A stretch of 64,000 nt of DNA, from positions 947,144 to 1,011,143 of the forward strand of contig DASXUQ010000005.1 of the NCBI GenBank assembly GCA_036504735.1. Reading direction: 5' to 3'. Below are positions 7,628 to 17,702 of the stretch, in pieces (position 1 is the first letter of the stretch; each line of letters begins with the position of its first letter). Origin of the DNA: a bacterium (lineage in GTDB: Bacteria > Electryoneota > RPQS01). A program made the position numbers and the translations under genes. Under the pieces are notes generated by a model, which saw only the letters and a list, made by a program, of their open reading frames with translations, was not told the DNA's origin and did not search any database.

Positions 7628-8902
7628 TCACCGTACCAGAAAATAGGTGATGATCAACACAGGAAGCAGAAACGGCAGCGAGTACTTGTAAATGTACTCG
7701 ACAAAGCCCGGAGTCTTTGCGCCCGCATGGTCGCAGATGGACTTCACCATAAAGTTCGGCCCGTTGCCGATATAGGTGGCCGCGCCGAAGAACACGGCAG
7801 AGATACTGATGGCACGCAGCATGTGGCTGTGGGTTTCGATCCACTGCAGGACGTGCAGCTTGTCATTGACCGACAGCCCTTCGAGACCCATGGCCGCCGC
7901 CAGAAAATTCAGATAGGATGGCGCGTTGTCCAGCACGGAGGAGGTGGCGCCAGTGGCCCAGTAGAACCCGCCGGGGGTGGTCAGTCCCAAGAGTGACGCA
8001 TTGGAAGCCAGCCAGTCGAGGGCCGGGACCATAGCCGCGAAAATCCCCGCGAACAAGATAGCCACTTCGCGGATCGGGTGAAAGGTGAAGCCGTTTTTCC
8101 GGTGAATCGCGCGCGGCGTACTGAGATATGAGCCAACGGCAGCAGTGACCATGATCAGTTCGCGGATCCACACCAGATTCTCCGGCAGAAAGGCGCCCAC
8201 CAGCACCGCCGCAAGAATCAGCGCGAGGAAGAAGAGGTTGCGTTTGCCTTCCAGCGTGAACACATCCGGCGCGGCGGCCATCTCCTGCTCGCCCAGCGAT
8301 TGTCTGTGGTAATGGCGGTTGTCGAGCCAGAAGAACATGGCCAGCAAAAGTCCGATAGCAACCAGCCACCTGTACCAGAGGTGCTGAATCACCCAGAAGA
8401 AGGGCACACCCTTCAGATACCCGAGAAACAGCGGGGGATCGCCGATGGGCGTGAGCGCGCCGCCGCAATTGGCGATGATGAAGATGAAGAACACGGCGTG
8501 GAACGGCGCGAACCGCCACCGGTTGCCGCGCAGATAGGGCCTTATCAGCACCATCGACGCGCCGGTGGTTCCTATGATGTTGGCCAGCGCCGCGCCGACG
8601 GCCAGCAAAAGTACATTCTGTTTCGGCGTCAGTTCACCATACATGCCGACATGGATTCCGCCCGCCACGATGAACAGCGACCCGATGAGGACGATGAATG
8701 CGACGTAATCGTGCGCGGTCTCGACCATGCGCTCGCCGTGTCCGAAGAACGCCGTGTAATACACGACCACCAGCAGGCCCAGCGGCAGAATCACCCACGG
8801 ATACCGCTTGCCCCACCAGTCCGGGGCGAGCAGCGGAAAGACCGCAATGCTCAGCAGAATCAGCACGAAGGGCAATGCCCAGATCAGCGGCGGAGCGATC
8901 AC
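7628..8902 (-). CDS. Na+/H+ antiporter of the NhaD/CitM ion-transporter superfamily
   Basis: A 424-residue polytopic membrane protein with about eleven hydrophobic segments. Family signatures are NIIGTTGASMVLIRP in the first half, NCGGALTPIGDPPLFLG (the GDPP motif), and in the second half SSVLDNAPSYLNFL and TYIGNGPNFMVKS, the inverted repeat of the first motif. These residues line the ion and substrate path in this superfamily. It probably exchanges Na+ for H+ at the inner membrane. The start overlaps the end of the upstream gene by four bases (ATGA), which implies coupled translation. Confidence 0.85.
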   Translation of the reverse strand: MIAPPLIWALPFVLILLSIAVFPLLAPDWWGKRYPWVILPLGLLVVVYYTAFFGHGERMVETAHDYVAFIVLIGSLFIVAGGIHVGMYGELTPKQNVLLLAVGAALANIIGTTGASMVLIRPYLRGNRWRFAPFHAVFFIFIIANCGGALTPIGDPPLFLGYLKGVPFFWVIQHLWYRWLVAIGLLLAMFFWLDNRHYHRQSLGEQEMAAAPDVFTLEGKRNLFFLALILAAVLVGAFLPENLVWIRELIMVTAAVGSYLSTPRAIHRKNGFTFHPIREVAILFAGIFAAMVPALDWLASNASLLGLTTPGGFYWATGATSSVLDNAPSYLNFLAAAMGLEGLSVNDKLHVLQWIETHSHMLRAISISAVFFGAATYIGNGPNFMVKSICDHAGAKTPGFVEYIYKYSLPFLLPVLIITYFLVR

Positions 8903-9735
8903 GCAGCGGCTTTCGCAGAAAGGGTCTTCAGAAGTTCTTCCGTCACCTTAAACAGGGCCTTGCACATTGCGCGCCGGCCCATGTCGCTGCGCCGCGAACC
9001 GCGCGGAATCTCGATGTGCAGCGCACGCCGCGTCACGTCGGACCGCAGTGAACCGGTCTGCTTTGTGTTTTCCGCCGTCATGCGGATGGCATGCAGCGGT
9101 TCAATGGCCATCTCCGGAAGCATCGGCAATTTGCCGCGCATTCCCGCATACCAACCGGCAATCTGCTCGGCCAGTTCCCGTTCCACGCCTTGAGTTGCCA
9201 CCTCAAGGTATGGCGTGCGGTGGTGAGCATGAAACTCGATCAGCAGATCCAGCGGCAGTGCGCCACGTCCGGAGGCTTCGGCCAGCGCCTGCACATACAG
9301 GCGGTGAATGTCCTGCGCGCGCTCGGTGGTTCGCTCGATGCGCCCCGGTCCGGCCGATTCGGTGGGACGGTTGACGTGAATGTGCCGCCCAATGGCCGCA
9401 GGTATGGTATGCGGATCCTGATCCCGGTAATTTTTTGCGACCACCCAGCCGAGACGGTAGCGCTGGGCCACGCGGTTGCAGAAGTACTCCGACCAGTTGT
9501 CAAAGCTGACATGCGGTGCCGCCGCCACTACAGCCAGCGAACGTCCGCACACGCCGCGCATTTCGATCCGCGCCGGTATCAATTCCTGAACAAGCGCGCG
9601 GGCTTCCTCGCGGGAGAGCGTCTTGCCGCTCAGCATCGGAAACTCCTCGCCGGGGCTCCGCAGAAAGGTCATCAACTGCCCCTGCAGGTCATCCGAGCGT
9701 TGTAGCGCCAGAATGAGGCGATTGAGGAATTTCAT
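8899..9735 (-). CDS. Hypothetical protein, possibly N-formylglutamate amidohydrolase-like
   Basis: A 278-residue soluble protein. Possible active-site segments are APHVSFDNWSEYFCN, RHIHVNRPTES and LLIEFHAHHR, in the order and rough spacing seen in N-formylglutamate amidohydrolase-like zinc hydrolases (a His near the N-terminus, an N-R-P strand, and a late His cluster). This is resemblance only. The gene overlaps the antiporter start by four bases and the end of the upstream Nudix gene (9732) by four bases, so it sits in a tightly coupled chain of at least four genes. Confidence 0.65.
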   Translation of the reverse strand: MKFLNRLILALQRSDDLQGQLMTFLRSPGEEFPMLSGKTLSREEARALVQELIPARIEMRGVCGRSLAVVAAAPHVSFDNWSEYFCNRVAQRYRLGWVVAKNYRDQDPHTIPAAIGRHIHVNRPTESAGPGRIERTTERAQDIHRLYVQALAEASGRGALPLDLLIEFHAHHRTPYLEVATQGVERELAEQIAGWYAGMRGKLPMLPEMAIEPLHAIRMTAENTKQTGSLRSDVTRRALHIEIPRGSRRSDMGRRAMCKALFKVTEELLKTLSAKAAA

Positions 9736-10190
9736 TTTTTCAGCCGCTCGTACAGGTCAAAGGCCTGCAGAATATACTCCGGGGCGTAGCCGTATTTTTT
9801 TTCGTCGAGCATCTTGAGAGTGCCTGCGGCAACCTGCTCGCGGGTTGCCCACACGAACTCGTGGTGCTCGTCGCTGATGGTCACGTCACCGGAAGCGCAC
9901 TCGGCGATATAATCGATCCCTAACATCGGCGGCAGGTGATCAAGAATAGCGCCGAACCATGTGTGGGCCACACCAAGGATCTCGATGTCGAGTCCGGTCT
10001 CTTCGCGCACTTCGCGGCGCAGACCTTCTTCGGGGTCCTCGGCGACATTCAATTTGCCTCCGGGAGGGGCAAATGTGAGCGGCGGATTCGCCCGCAGGAG
10101 GAGCAGAATCCGCTCGCCTCGAAAGAGATAGGCACCCACCGCCACGCGGTGCGTCAGAGCACCGCGTGGCGGAGAATCAGGCATAGTCAT
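9732..10190 (-). CDS. Nudix hydrolase
   Basis: A 152-residue pyrophosphohydrolase. The full Nudix box is present: G-K-L-N-V-A-E, seven residues, then REVREETGL, in the spacing GX5EX7REUXEEXGU, which binds the divalent metal. The N-terminal HRVAVGAYLFRGERILLLLR is the usual first strand of the fold. Its substrate, a nucleoside diphosphate derivative, cannot be told. The ATG overlaps the stop of the dehydrogenase gene as TGATG; a second ATG at 10184 is an alternative start. Confidence 0.9.
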   Translation of the reverse strand: MTMPDSPPRGALTHRVAVGAYLFRGERILLLLRANPPLTFAPPGGKLNVAEDPEEGLRREVREETGLDIEILGVAHTWFGAILDHLPPMLGIDYIAECASGDVTISDEHHEFVWATREQVAAGTLKMLDEKKYGYAPEYILQAFDLYERLKK

Positions 10191-11329
10191 CAGGCAACCG
10201 CGACGCGCGCTTTGAGTTTCTCTACAACGGCGTTGGCCATTTCGATGGTGGTGGACTTGCCGCCCATGTCATAGGTGCGGACCTTGCCGTCGGCGATCAC
10301 CGCGGCGATGGCGTTTTCCAGCCGCACGGCCTTTTCGGTCTCGCCCAGCCAGTCCAGCATCATCTTGGCGGCGAGGAACGTGGCAATGGGGTTGACCTTG
10401 TACATGCCGGTATATTTCGGCGCGCTGCCGTGGGTCGGTTCGAACACGGCGTAGGTGTCGCCGATGTTGCCCGCGGCCGCAAAGCCGAGGCCGCCGACGA
10501 GCTGCGCGCACAGATCGGAGAGAATATCACCGAACATATTTTCCGCCACGATGATATCGTAGTCGAAGGGATTCTTGACCAGCCACATGCACTGCGCGTC
10601 GATGTTGGTTTCGTACAGCGGGATGCTGGGGTATTCCTTGGCGACTTCGCGCGCGGTGCGGACCATCAGGCCGCCGGTCTCGCGCAGCACGTTGGGCTTG
10701 TCGCAGACGGTGACGCTGCGGCGGCCGTGACGCTTGGCGAACTTGAAGGCTTCCTTGGTGATACTGCGGCAGCCCTGACGGGACATGATACGGAGCGTCA
10801 CCGCCAGATTATCGAGGCCGTAGTCACCGAACTTCTTCATCTTCTTGTTGGCGGCGGAAATGGCATCGAAGACGCTTTGCGGCAGAGGATGGAACTCCAC
10901 GCCGCCGTACATGCCTTCGGTATTCTCGCGGAAGACGACGATGTCGATGCCTTCTTTGTAGTTCAGCGGGTTGCCCGGATAGGCCTTGGTGGGCCGGATA
11001 TTGGTGTGCAGGTTAAGTTCCTGGCGGAGGCGGACGATGGGCGAAAAATAGTCATAGCCCTTGCCGCGCAGGGACGGGTCGAGTTCGGCGTTGGCTTCGT
11101 CGCGGGGCTTGGAGGTGATGGCGCCGAACAGCGCGCATTCGGTCTGGGAGAGGATTTTCAGCGTGCGGTCGGGAAGGGCATTGCCTTCGCTCTTCCAGAA
11201 TTCCCAGCCGATGTCGCCGTGGGTGTATTCCGCGTCGAATTCAAGTGCGTCTAAACAAATGCGTGCCGCTTCCATTACTTCGACGCCGACGCCGTCGCCG
11301 GGAAGCCATGCGATTGAATGTTTTGCCAT
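10190..11329 (-). CDS. Isocitrate/isopropylmalate dehydrogenase family protein
   Basis: A 379-residue beta-decarboxylating dehydrogenase. Visible hallmarks are [11 protein letters not shown] at the N-terminus, [15 protein letters not shown], the [14 protein letters not shown] block, the metal-binding region [10 protein letters not shown] then [16 protein letters not shown], and the nucleotide-binding [12 protein letters not shown]. These favour an NAD-type isocitrate or related dehydrogenase; isopropylmalate dehydrogenase remains possible because no leu genes lie nearby. Together with the citrate synthase at the left end it suggests, but does not prove, a role in the oxidative TCA arm. Confidence 0.85.
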   Translation of the reverse strand: MAKHSIAWLPGDGVGVEVMEAARICLDALEFDAEYTHGDIGWEFWKSEGNALPDRTLKILSQTECALFGAITSKPRDEANAELDPSLRGKGYDYFSPIVRLRQELNLHTNIRPTKAYPGNPLNYKEGIDIVVFRENTEGMYGGVEFHPLPQSVFDAISAANKKMKKFGDYGLDNLAVTLRIMSRQGCRSITKEAFKFAKRHGRRSVTVCDKPNVLRETGGLMVRTAREVAKEYPSIPLYETNIDAQCMWLVKNPFDYDIIVAENMFGDILSDLCAQLVGGLGFAAAGNIGDTYAVFEPTHGSAPKYTGMYKVNPIATFLAAKMMLDWLGETEKAVRLENAIAAVIADGKVRTYDMGGKSTTIEMANAVVEKLKARVAVA

Positions 11330-11484
11330 AGGAAAATGGGGGTTGAAATTGCTATTTGGGGGTATCGAAAGAAAATCGGTATCGTTGCGTTTCGTCCGGG
11401 TTGTGTATGTGCTTCAGGAAGAAAGTGAAGAGCGCACAGCCGTGCGGCGCTACAGCAGCCCTTGCTATCTCACGTTTTCTGCAA

Positions 11485-11907
11485 CTACTTCGGCCATTCC
11501 TTGTTGGGGTCGGGGCGGAGAATTTCTTTGGCTTTGCTGAGGAGCAGGAGCAGAATGACGTCGAGGACGATCAGAATTTCGGAGAACGGATTCTGCCACA
11601 TGGCGACCATGGCGCCGACGCCGAGGATCACCAGAAACCACGTGACGCGCCAGCCCAGCCGCCACGCCCACCACTGCATGCGGCGCATATCTTTGGAGGC
11701 CGACATGAGGAGTGTTCCGGCAAAGGCCACCGCCACCCCAGTGGCCAGCACCATGTACAGCACTTCGTTTTTGTTTTCGGGGTAGAGCTGCTTCAGGGTG
11801 TTTTCCATCGTGAACAGCGGCGCGGCCACGCACTGCACCAGCCCCAGCACGACGAGCAGCATCCCCACGAAGTTCACGCCGTCCAGCGCCAAAATTCTCT
11901 TGTCCAT
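11485..11907 (-). CDS. Small integral membrane protein
   Basis: A 140-residue protein with four predicted transmembrane segments (around residues 11-30, 50-70, 78-98 and 108-125). No motif is recognised. The start at 11907 has GGGAAAG upstream and begins MDKRILALDG; the frame is open further upstream but that part overlaps the ABC permease. It lies 29 bases after the permease gene and is probably the last gene of the exporter operon. Confidence 0.7.
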   Translation of the reverse strand: MDKRILALDGVNFVGMLLVVLGLVQCVAAPLFTMENTLKQLYPENKNEVLYMVLATGVAVAFAGTLLMSASKDMRRMQWWAWRLGWRVTWFLVILGVGAMVAMWQNPFSEILIVLDVILLLLLSKAKEILRPDPNKEWPK

Positions 11908-11936
11908 GTTCTTTCCCTCAGTAAGTTGCCTTGCCG

Positions 11937-13286
11937 TTAACTCAGTTCTGTTTGCAACCGCTTGTAGAACACAACGACGGAAACCGTTACGAGCAGCGCG
12001 GCCATGCCCAGCAGCATTCCGCACTCGGTGAGAATGCCGCCGAGGCCGTGGTCGCGCCAGAAGATATTCAGAAAGCCCTGCATGGCCCAATGCACCGGCG
12101 TGATGACCGCCAGATTGCGAATGGCCTGCGGCATGAGGAAGCTGGGGATCATGGCCCCGCCGATGGCCGACATGGCCAGAATAATCGTCACCTGAAGGCC
12201 GCTGGCCTGTTCTTCGGTGCGGCTGAAGGCGGCGATGATCAGACCGAGGCTGCTGGTGGCGAGGGCGGTAACGACAATCATCAGCAGCAGCGCCAGCGGA
12301 TGCGCCATGACGTTCAGCCCGAAAATGAGACGGCCATAGACCATCATGACGGCGAGCTGCGTGCTGCCCAGCAGCACCGCGTAAAGGTATTTGGAGAAGA
12401 GCATCTCGCCGGGCGAGACGCCGGTGACGCGCAGGCGGCTGGCCGTGCCGTCGCGCATTTCGCGCAGCAGCGACGCAGCGATGGCACCGACGGCAAACAG
12501 CAGAAACATAACGGCGGGGCCGGCGACGCTCTGGGCAATGCCGGGATTGACGATGTTCTGGCCGACGACGGCTTCATTTTTGATCTTGAACATGCCGCTT
12601 AAGGCCTTGTCGAAGCTGAAGCCCGAGGTATCGGCCTTTTTGCTCGAGTCCGGATCGCTGCCGAGCACCATCTGCTCGGGGAACATCTTGCCGACATCGA
12701 GCGTATCGGGAAACGTGAAGCCGAAATTTTTCTCGATGGCGCGGCGAATGTCGCCGTTGAAGCTCTTCTGGATCAGGGAATCCGCGCCGAACGCGGACTG
12801 ATTCATCATGCTTATGGGCATGAGACCGGGAAAGGCGGAGAAGACCTGCCGCTGCAACAGGCCGGAGACGATGCCCGATGCCAAGGGATCACGCGGGTCC
12901 TGCAGCATGCTAAGGCGCACCTGACCGCTCTTCAGGCCATCGGAAAAGTCGCGCGGGACGATGAGGGCCACGCTGTTGGCACCGCGCTCCACCCGCTGCC
13001 TTGCCGAAACGCTGTCGAGCAGCGACGAGTCCGCCTTTGCTTTCTGCACGATCTCGATTTCATCCAGATCATCGAGTGCGCGCAGCAGCCGTTTTCCCGC
13101 GGGGCCCTGATCTTCATTGACGGCCAGCACGGTCATCTCGCTGAGGGCGTCGCCCGAGCGGCCAAAGACCAGACCGAAGACCAGGATCATGACGGCGGGC
13201 ACGATGAAGCCGAGGCCCATGGCCACAGGATCGGCAACAAAAATGCGAAAGTCCTTGCCGACCAGAGTGAAGAGACGGCGGATCAA
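11937..13286 (-). CDS. ABC-2 type transporter permease
   Basis: A 449-residue membrane subunit of an ABC exporter. One N-terminal transmembrane segment (residues 20-42, VMILVFGLVFG) is followed by a large periplasmic domain up to about residue 245. Five further segments form the ABC-2 membrane domain, with the REMRDGTASRLRVTGVS amphipathic linker typical of the family. Its partner is the ATPase encoded immediately upstream, with a four-base overlap. The substrate cannot be deduced; drug or polysaccharide export are common roles. Confidence 0.9.
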   Translation of the reverse strand: MIRRLFTLVGKDFRIFVADPVAMGLGFIVPAVMILVFGLVFGRSGDALSEMTVLAVNEDQGPAGKRLLRALDDLDEIEIVQKAKADSSLLDSVSARQRVERGANSVALIVPRDFSDGLKSGQVRLSMLQDPRDPLASGIVSGLLQRQVFSAFPGLMPISMMNQSAFGADSLIQKSFNGDIRRAIEKNFGFTFPDTLDVGKMFPEQMVLGSDPDSSKKADTSGFSFDKALSGMFKIKNEAVVGQNIVNPGIAQSVAGPAVMFLLFAVGAIAASLLREMRDGTASRLRVTGVSPGEMLFSKYLYAVLLGSTQLAVMMVYGRLIFGLNVMAHPLALLLMIVVTALATSSLGLIIAAFSRTEEQASGLQVTIILAMSAIGGAMIPSFLMPQAIRNLAVITPVHWAMQGFLNIFWRDHGLGGILTECGMLLGMAALLVTVSVVVFYKRLQTELS

Positions 13287-14176
13287 TTGCGCAGCTCCTT
13301 TCCGGTCAATTGCAGAAAGAGCGCTTCGAGATTCGGTCCGGTGATTTCGAGGCGGTCGAAGGGGACGTTGCTGCCATGAAGGCGCGTCACGATGTCACCG
13401 AGATCCTGCGTGCGCTGTGGAATGTAATCCACATGGTCTCCTTCCGCCACGCTGGTGACGGAATCGAGCCGCGGCAGCGCCGCCTTGGCGCCGTGCACGC
13501 GCACGACCCGCGGCGTCTTCACCAGCGACAGGAGTTCGCTGAGGGTGCCTTCGGCCAGCAGCGCACCGTGATCAATGATGCCGATGCGGCGGCAGAGGCG
13601 TTCGGCCTCTTCCATGTAGTGCGTGGTATAGATCAGCGTTTTGCCCGCGGCATGAAGATCATGCAGCAGCGTGAAGATGCGGGCGCGCGATTGCGGGTCC
13701 ACGCCGACGGTGGGTTCATCGAGCAACAGAATGGGCGGATCGGCCAGCAGCCCCACGGCAAGGTTCAGCCGCCGTTTCATGCCGCCGGAAAAGGTTTTGA
13801 CCTTGTGGGTCGCGCGGTCCTCCAGTCCCACGGCGTCCAGCACCGTGCGGATGCGCGAGGACAGCGCGCCGCCGCGCAGTCCGGAGAGCGAACCGAAGAC
13901 TTCAAGATTCTGGCGCGCGGTGAGCACGTCGTAGAGCGCGATCTCCTGCGGGACGACGCCGATGGCGCGCATCCCGTTGGGAGCGGAAGCGATGGTCAAC
14001 TGTCCATCGTCCGGCTGAAGCAGACCGGAGAGGATTCTCAGCAGCGTGGTCTTCCCCGCTCCGTTGGGTCCGAGCAGGCCGTAGAATTCGCCGCTCTGAA
14101 TGTCCAGATCCACGCCGCCCAGCGCGGTCACATTCCCGAAAGATTTGCGAAGACCTTTGGCAAGGACGGCGCTCAT
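13283..14176 (-). CDS. ABC transporter ATP-binding protein
   Basis: A 297-residue ATPase with all nucleotide-binding motifs: Walker A GPNGAGKTT, Q-loop in GVVPQEIALYD, signature FSGGMKRRLNLA, Walker B ILLLDEPTVGVDP and a downstream switch His in YTTHYMEEAE. The C-terminal 80 residues form the extension common in DrrA/CcmA-like exporters. It powers the adjacent ABC-2 permease. The start overlaps the end of rsmD by four bases (ATGA). Confidence 0.93.
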   Translation of the reverse strand: MSAVLAKGLRKSFGNVTALGGVDLDIQSGEFYGLLGPNGAGKTTLLRILSGLLQPDDGQLTIASAPNGMRAIGVVPQEIALYDVLTARQNLEVFGSLSGLRGGALSSRIRTVLDAVGLEDRATHKVKTFSGGMKRRLNLAVGLLADPPILLLDEPTVGVDPQSRARIFTLLHDLHAAGKTLIYTTHYMEEAERLCRRIGIIDHGALLAEGTLSELLSLVKTPRVVRVHGAKAALPRLDSVTSVAEGDHVDYIPQRTQDLGDIVTRLHGSNVPFDRLEITGPNLEALFLQLTGKELRN

Positions 14177-14712
14177 GGCATGTCCCAGATGCTGACGGTG
14201 GTTTCGCCGAAGATGCGCGATTTGCGCAGGACCAGCGGCGGAATATCCGGCGGAGCGTTGCGGCGGGAATGTTCGAAGACCAGCACGCCGCCGTGCAGCA
14301 GCATTCCGGCGTCGAGAATTTCCTCGATCACCCGCGCGGGCAGGACGTCCGAGTAGGGAGGGTCGGCGAAGATCAGGTCGAAGGGCTCCATCCAGCGGTC
14401 GGATTTATGGAGAAAATGGGACACATCTTCACGAAAAATGAAGGCGCGGTCTTCGAGGTGGAACTTCTCGATGACGCGCATCATCCGTTTTTCGGATTCG
14501 TGGGATTTGTCCACGAACACCGCCTGCGCCGCTCCCTGCCGCAGGGCCATGACTCCATAGGAGCCGACTCCGGCAAACAGATCGAGCACGCGGCGATTTT
14601 CGATCTCATCGGTGAGCATGCCGAACACCGATTGCAGCGTGCGCGCCGCCGTCGGGCGAAGCTCTCCGTGATGACTATTGCGTTTGGAACCGGAGGAAAG
14701 TCGAACAGCCAC
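14173..14712 (-). CDS. rsmD: 16S rRNA (guanine(966)-N(2))-methyltransferase RsmD
   Basis: A 179-residue SAM-dependent methyltransferase. It shows RPTAARTLQSVFGML (family N-terminus), the SAM loop LDLFAGVGSYGVMAL and the catalytic motif FADPPY. RsmD modifies G966 in the 30S subunit. A GTG at 14712 is chosen as start because GGAGGTGG lies five bases upstream; the open frame extends to 14781 but that part is A+T-rich and unlike the family. It leads the ABC exporter genes in the same transcription unit. Confidence 0.9.
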   Translation of the reverse strand: MAVRLSSGSKRNSHHGELRPTAARTLQSVFGMLTDEIENRRVLDLFAGVGSYGVMALRQGAAQAVFVDKSHESEKRMMRVIEKFHLEDRAFIFREDVSHFLHKSDRWMEPFDLIFADPPYSDVLPARVIEEILDAGMLLHGGVLVFEHSRRNAPPDIPPLVLRKSRIFGETTVSIWDMP

Positions 14713-14822
14713 GGGCCACCTCCGAAGAAAATTTGAAATTAGAAATTGGAAATAGGAAAGAAAGCAAAAATCAAAAAGCAAAGAGCAGAAACGCAGGGGA
14801 CTCCTTTTCTATTTCACATTTC

Positions 14823-15242
14823 CTATTTTCGATTTTCTTCCGTGCCCACTATGCATTTGTCGCGGATGGCGGCGAGGCGTTTGGGACCGATGCCGGGCAC
14901 ATCATCGAGTTGGTCGACCGAGGCAAAGTGCCCGTGCTGCTCGCGGTACTGCACCATGCGCGCGGCGAGCACCGGGCCGATGCCGTCGAGCCGCTCGAAG
15001 TCCGTTGCGGTGGCAGTGTTGATGTCAATGGGCGCGTTCTGCGCGGCGAACCGCGCCGCCATGATGGAATCGGCGCGCCGTTTCAGGTCCTGCGCCGCGA
15101 CGTCATTTTCGACGACCGTCAGCGGATACTGCACGGGTTTGTGACGGATCTCCTGCACCACACGGGTTCCCAGCCCCGCGGCGAAGGCGATGCCGAGCAA
15201 CCAGAGCATGGTACGCGGGCGGAAGCCGAAATTACCGATCAT
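14823..15242 (-). CDS. ComEA-like helix-hairpin-helix protein
   Basis: A 139-residue protein with an N-terminal membrane anchor (residues 11-25) and a C-terminal ComEA domain: IDINTATATDFERLDGIGPVLAARMVQYRE followed by the second hairpin VPGIGPKRLAAIRD is the usual pair of HhH motifs that bind DNA without sequence specificity. In naturally competent bacteria ComEA captures DNA in the periplasm; many homologues have other or unknown roles. The gene follows dnaJ with a one-base gap. Confidence 0.85.
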   Translation of the reverse strand: MIGNFGFRPRTMLWLLGIAFAAGLGTRVVQEIRHKPVQYPLTVVENDVAAQDLKRRADSIMAARFAAQNAPIDINTATATDFERLDGIGPVLAARMVQYREQHGHFASVDQLDDVPGIGPKRLAAIRDKCIVGTEENRK

Positions 15243-15243
15243 C

Positions 15244-16407
15244 TCATGTGCCTGAGGTTTCCCGGGAACGTTTGAAGAAACTCTTTTCGCCCGTGGGCGT
15301 GCGGAAATTGTCCGAGTTCCGCAGTTCGTTGATCATCTCTTTTTCGCGGGCGTTCATCCGCTTGGGGACCATCAGCCGGATTTCCACCAGTTCATCACCG
15401 GCGCGGTAGCCGTTAAGCGACGGCAGACCTTTGCCGCGCATGCGCAGAATGCGGCCCGGCTCGGTGCCCGGATCAATTTTCAAGCGGGCACGCCCGGTGA
15501 GGGTCGGCACTTCCACCTCGTCACCAAGGATAGCCTGCGGAATGGTGAGCGGCAGCACGTAGATGATGTTGTCGCCGTCACGCGTGAAATATTCGTGCGG
15601 CAGTTCGTCGATCACCACCACAAGATCACCCGAAGGCCCGCCGTGCGGTCCGGCATTGCCTTCGTTACGCAGCGTCAGATATTGCCCGGCGGAGACACCT
15701 GCGGGGATGTCCACCGTGACGACGGTCTCTTCGCGCACACGTCCGTCGCCCTTGCAGACGGGGCAGGGATCGGAAGTGATTTTGCCTTCACCATGGCACT
15801 GAGGGCAGATCTGAATATTGACAAACTGTCCGAGAAACGTGTTGGACACCTGCCGCACCTGTCCGGTGCCGTGGCAGGTGGGACAGGTTTTGCGCTGGGT
15901 GCCCTTCCTGGCGCCGCTGCCGCCGCACTCGGCGCAGGCCTGATAGCGTTTGACCTTCAGCTTCTTTTGCACGCCGGTGGCGATCTCCTCAAGGCTGAGG
16001 TTGAGCTTCACCTGAAGATCGGTGCCGCGCACGCGGGCCGGACCGCCGCCGCCGCGCTGCTGGCCGAAGCCGCCGCCGAACATGCCGCCTTCCATGAACT
16101 GGCGCAGAGCATCCGACAGGTCGAACTCGAAGCCGCCGTAGCCACCGCCGCCACCGGGAGCGCCCGCGCCGGCACCCATGCCCATGCCCGCCTGTCCGAA
16201 GCGGTCATACTGGGCGCGTTTCTGTTGATCGGAGAGCACGGCGTAAGCTTCGCCCACCTCTTTGAACTTCTCCTCAGCAGCGGCATCCCCCTTGTTGCGG
16301 TCGGGGTGGTACTGCATTGCCAGGGCGCGGTAGGCCTTCTTGATGTCGTCGGCGCTCGCGTCGCGGTTCACGCCCAAAACTTCGTAATAATCTCGCTTGT
16401 TCGCCAT
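15244..16407 (-). CDS. dnaJ: Chaperone protein DnaJ
   Basis: A 387-residue class I J-protein and DnaK co-chaperone. The J domain (residues 5-70) carries HPDR. It is followed by a Gly/Phe-rich region and the zinc domain with four CxxCxGxG repeats: [24 protein letters not shown] and CPVCKGDG. The substrate-binding C-terminal domains follow. It shares the hrcA-grpE transcription unit, but dnaK is not in the window and a DUF4337-type gene separates it from grpE. Confidence 0.97.
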   Translation of the reverse strand: MANKRDYYEVLGVNRDASADDIKKAYRALAMQYHPDRNKGDAAAEEKFKEVGEAYAVLSDQQKRAQYDRFGQAGMGMGAGAGAPGGGGGYGGFEFDLSDALRQFMEGGMFGGGFGQQRGGGGPARVRGTDLQVKLNLSLEEIATGVQKKLKVKRYQACAECGGSGARKGTQRKTCPTCHGTGQVRQVSNTFLGQFVNIQICPQCHGEGKITSDPCPVCKGDGRVREETVVTVDIPAGVSAGQYLTLRNEGNAGPHGGPSGDLVVVIDELPHEYFTRDGDNIIYVLPLTIPQAILGDEVEVPTLTGRARLKIDPGTEPGRILRMRGKGLPSLNGYRAGDELVEIRLMVPKRMNAREKEMINELRNSDNFRTPTGEKSFFKRSRETSGT

Positions 16408-16426
16408 GTAGGGTATATTCGGAAAC

Positions 16427-16957
16427 CTATTTCATTGTCGCCAGGATGCCGTTCACAAAATTCAGCAGGCCAAAAGCGCCTACCACTACGCCCAGCACCC
16501 ACACGTATTTCTTCTTGATCAGGGCAGCGAGGGCGGAGAACATAATGGCAACCTGCAGATAGACCACGGCAAGGCCGAAGCGCCCGCTGTGCTGCTGAAA
16601 GTCAACCTTAGCCTGCTCCAGTGCCTTGGCACTGTCGCTGATCTGATTCTTCTCTTTGTTGTAGCGATCGATGTCCTTTTGCAGATCGGCAAGCCGTGTC
16701 TGGTAGGTGTGCGCAATGCCCGAATCGGACACTTGCAGAAGCTGCATTTCGAAGGCGTCGCGCTGCAATTCACAGGTGTGCTGCTTGACGCTCTTGGACT
16801 GGAAGTATGCCCACTGATTGGAAGCACTGGTCTGGGCCAGCACCGATTTGGTAGAATATCCACCGCCTTTGAAGGTGGAAAGAGTTGCGCACGCCGAAAA
16901 GATAATCGTCGTGATGGCGAGCCAGTTCAGCCACGCCGCCTTTGGTTCGTCTGCCAT
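16427..16957 (-). CDS. DUF4337-like membrane protein
   Basis: A 176-residue protein with an N-terminal transmembrane segment ([17 protein letters not shown]) and two C-terminal ones. Between them lies the block [23 protein letters not shown], characteristic of the DUF4337 family, followed by a helical, possibly coiled-coil region. The family has no known function. The ATG at 16957 is chosen because the membrane segment then begins soon after the start. Its place between grpE and dnaJ suggests stress-related co-expression only. Confidence 0.75.
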   Translation of the reverse strand: MADEPKAAWLNWLAITTIIFSACATLSTFKGGGYSTKSVLAQTSASNQWAYFQSKSVKQHTCELQRDAFEMQLLQVSDSGIAHTYQTRLADLQKDIDRYNKEKNQISDSAKALEQAKVDFQQHSGRFGLAVVYLQVAIMFSALAALIKKKYVWVLGVVVGAFGLLNFVNGILATMK

Positions 16958-17037
16958 CTGCCTGTTGGAATTGTCTGAGGTGGAGAAAGTTACACGTCGT
17001 GCGGGGACGCAGGGCATCCCCGGAGACCCTGAGTAGT

Positions 17038-17598
17038 CTATTGTCCGTTCGAGGACTCGCCCGAAGATCCGTCATCGGCGCCGGCGGTGAGTGCGGGCTC
17101 GGCGGAAACAATCACCTGCGCGTGGCGGATCACGCGGTCACCGAGTTTGTATCCCGGCGTCATTACGGCCAGCACGGTGCCCGCCGGAAAGTCGGGAGTC
17201 GGCTGCATGAGCATGGCATCGTGCAGGGCGGGGTCGAAGGGCTGGCCGACGCATTCGAACTTGGTGATGCCCCGGGCATCGAGGTAAGACCGCAGCTTGC
17301 CGTAAATCATGTCCACGGCCCGGCGGTACTGCTCTTCGGAGATCGACGGGTTTTGCAGCAGGCGGTCGAAGTCATCGATCGCCGGAAGCAGGCTCACGAT
17401 CAGCTCTTCGCCGACCAGATCCCGCACGGAAGAGAGTTCCTGCCGCGACCGTTTGCGGAAATTATCGAATTCCGCCAGCTTGCGCAGATACTTGTCGCGC
17501 CAGTCGGCGGCCTCCGCTTTGGCGACCTCCAATTCCGCCGCGCCGTTGTCGAGCGTGTTCTGCTCTTCCGGCGTCTGATTCTTGTCGTCCGTACTCAT
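17038..17598 (-). CDS. grpE: Nucleotide exchange factor GrpE
   Basis: A 186-residue DnaK nucleotide exchange factor. The long N-terminal helix includes WRDKYLRKLAEFDNFRKRSRQE, and the beta domain has FDPALHDAML and the closing PGYKLGDRVIRHAQVIVS, all diagnostic. The start at 17598 is chosen because the upstream extension is not GrpE-like. It lies about 100 bases after hrcA on the same strand, the common hrcA-grpE arrangement. Confidence 0.95.
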   Translation of the reverse strand: MSTDDKNQTPEEQNTLDNGAAELEVAKAEAADWRDKYLRKLAEFDNFRKRSRQELSSVRDLVGEELIVSLLPAIDDFDRLLQNPSISEEQYRRAVDMIYGKLRSYLDARGITKFECVGQPFDPALHDAMLMQPTPDFPAGTVLAVMTPGYKLGDRVIRHAQVIVSAEPALTAGADDGSSGESSNGQ

Positions 17599-17702
17599 GG
17601 TATCGTTTTGTCGGTTTTGATTCTTTGCGTTTCGGTCGGGGTGCAGATGCGGGAATTTCAAGCGGGCCGATGCCATCGGCCCCTACGCCCGCCTTTGCGG
17701 GT

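Noticed and set aside
10190..11329. Firm assignment of the dehydrogenase as LeuB
   Set aside because: Motifs are shared by isocitrate, isopropylmalate and homoisocitrate dehydrogenases and no leucine genes are nearby; left at family level.
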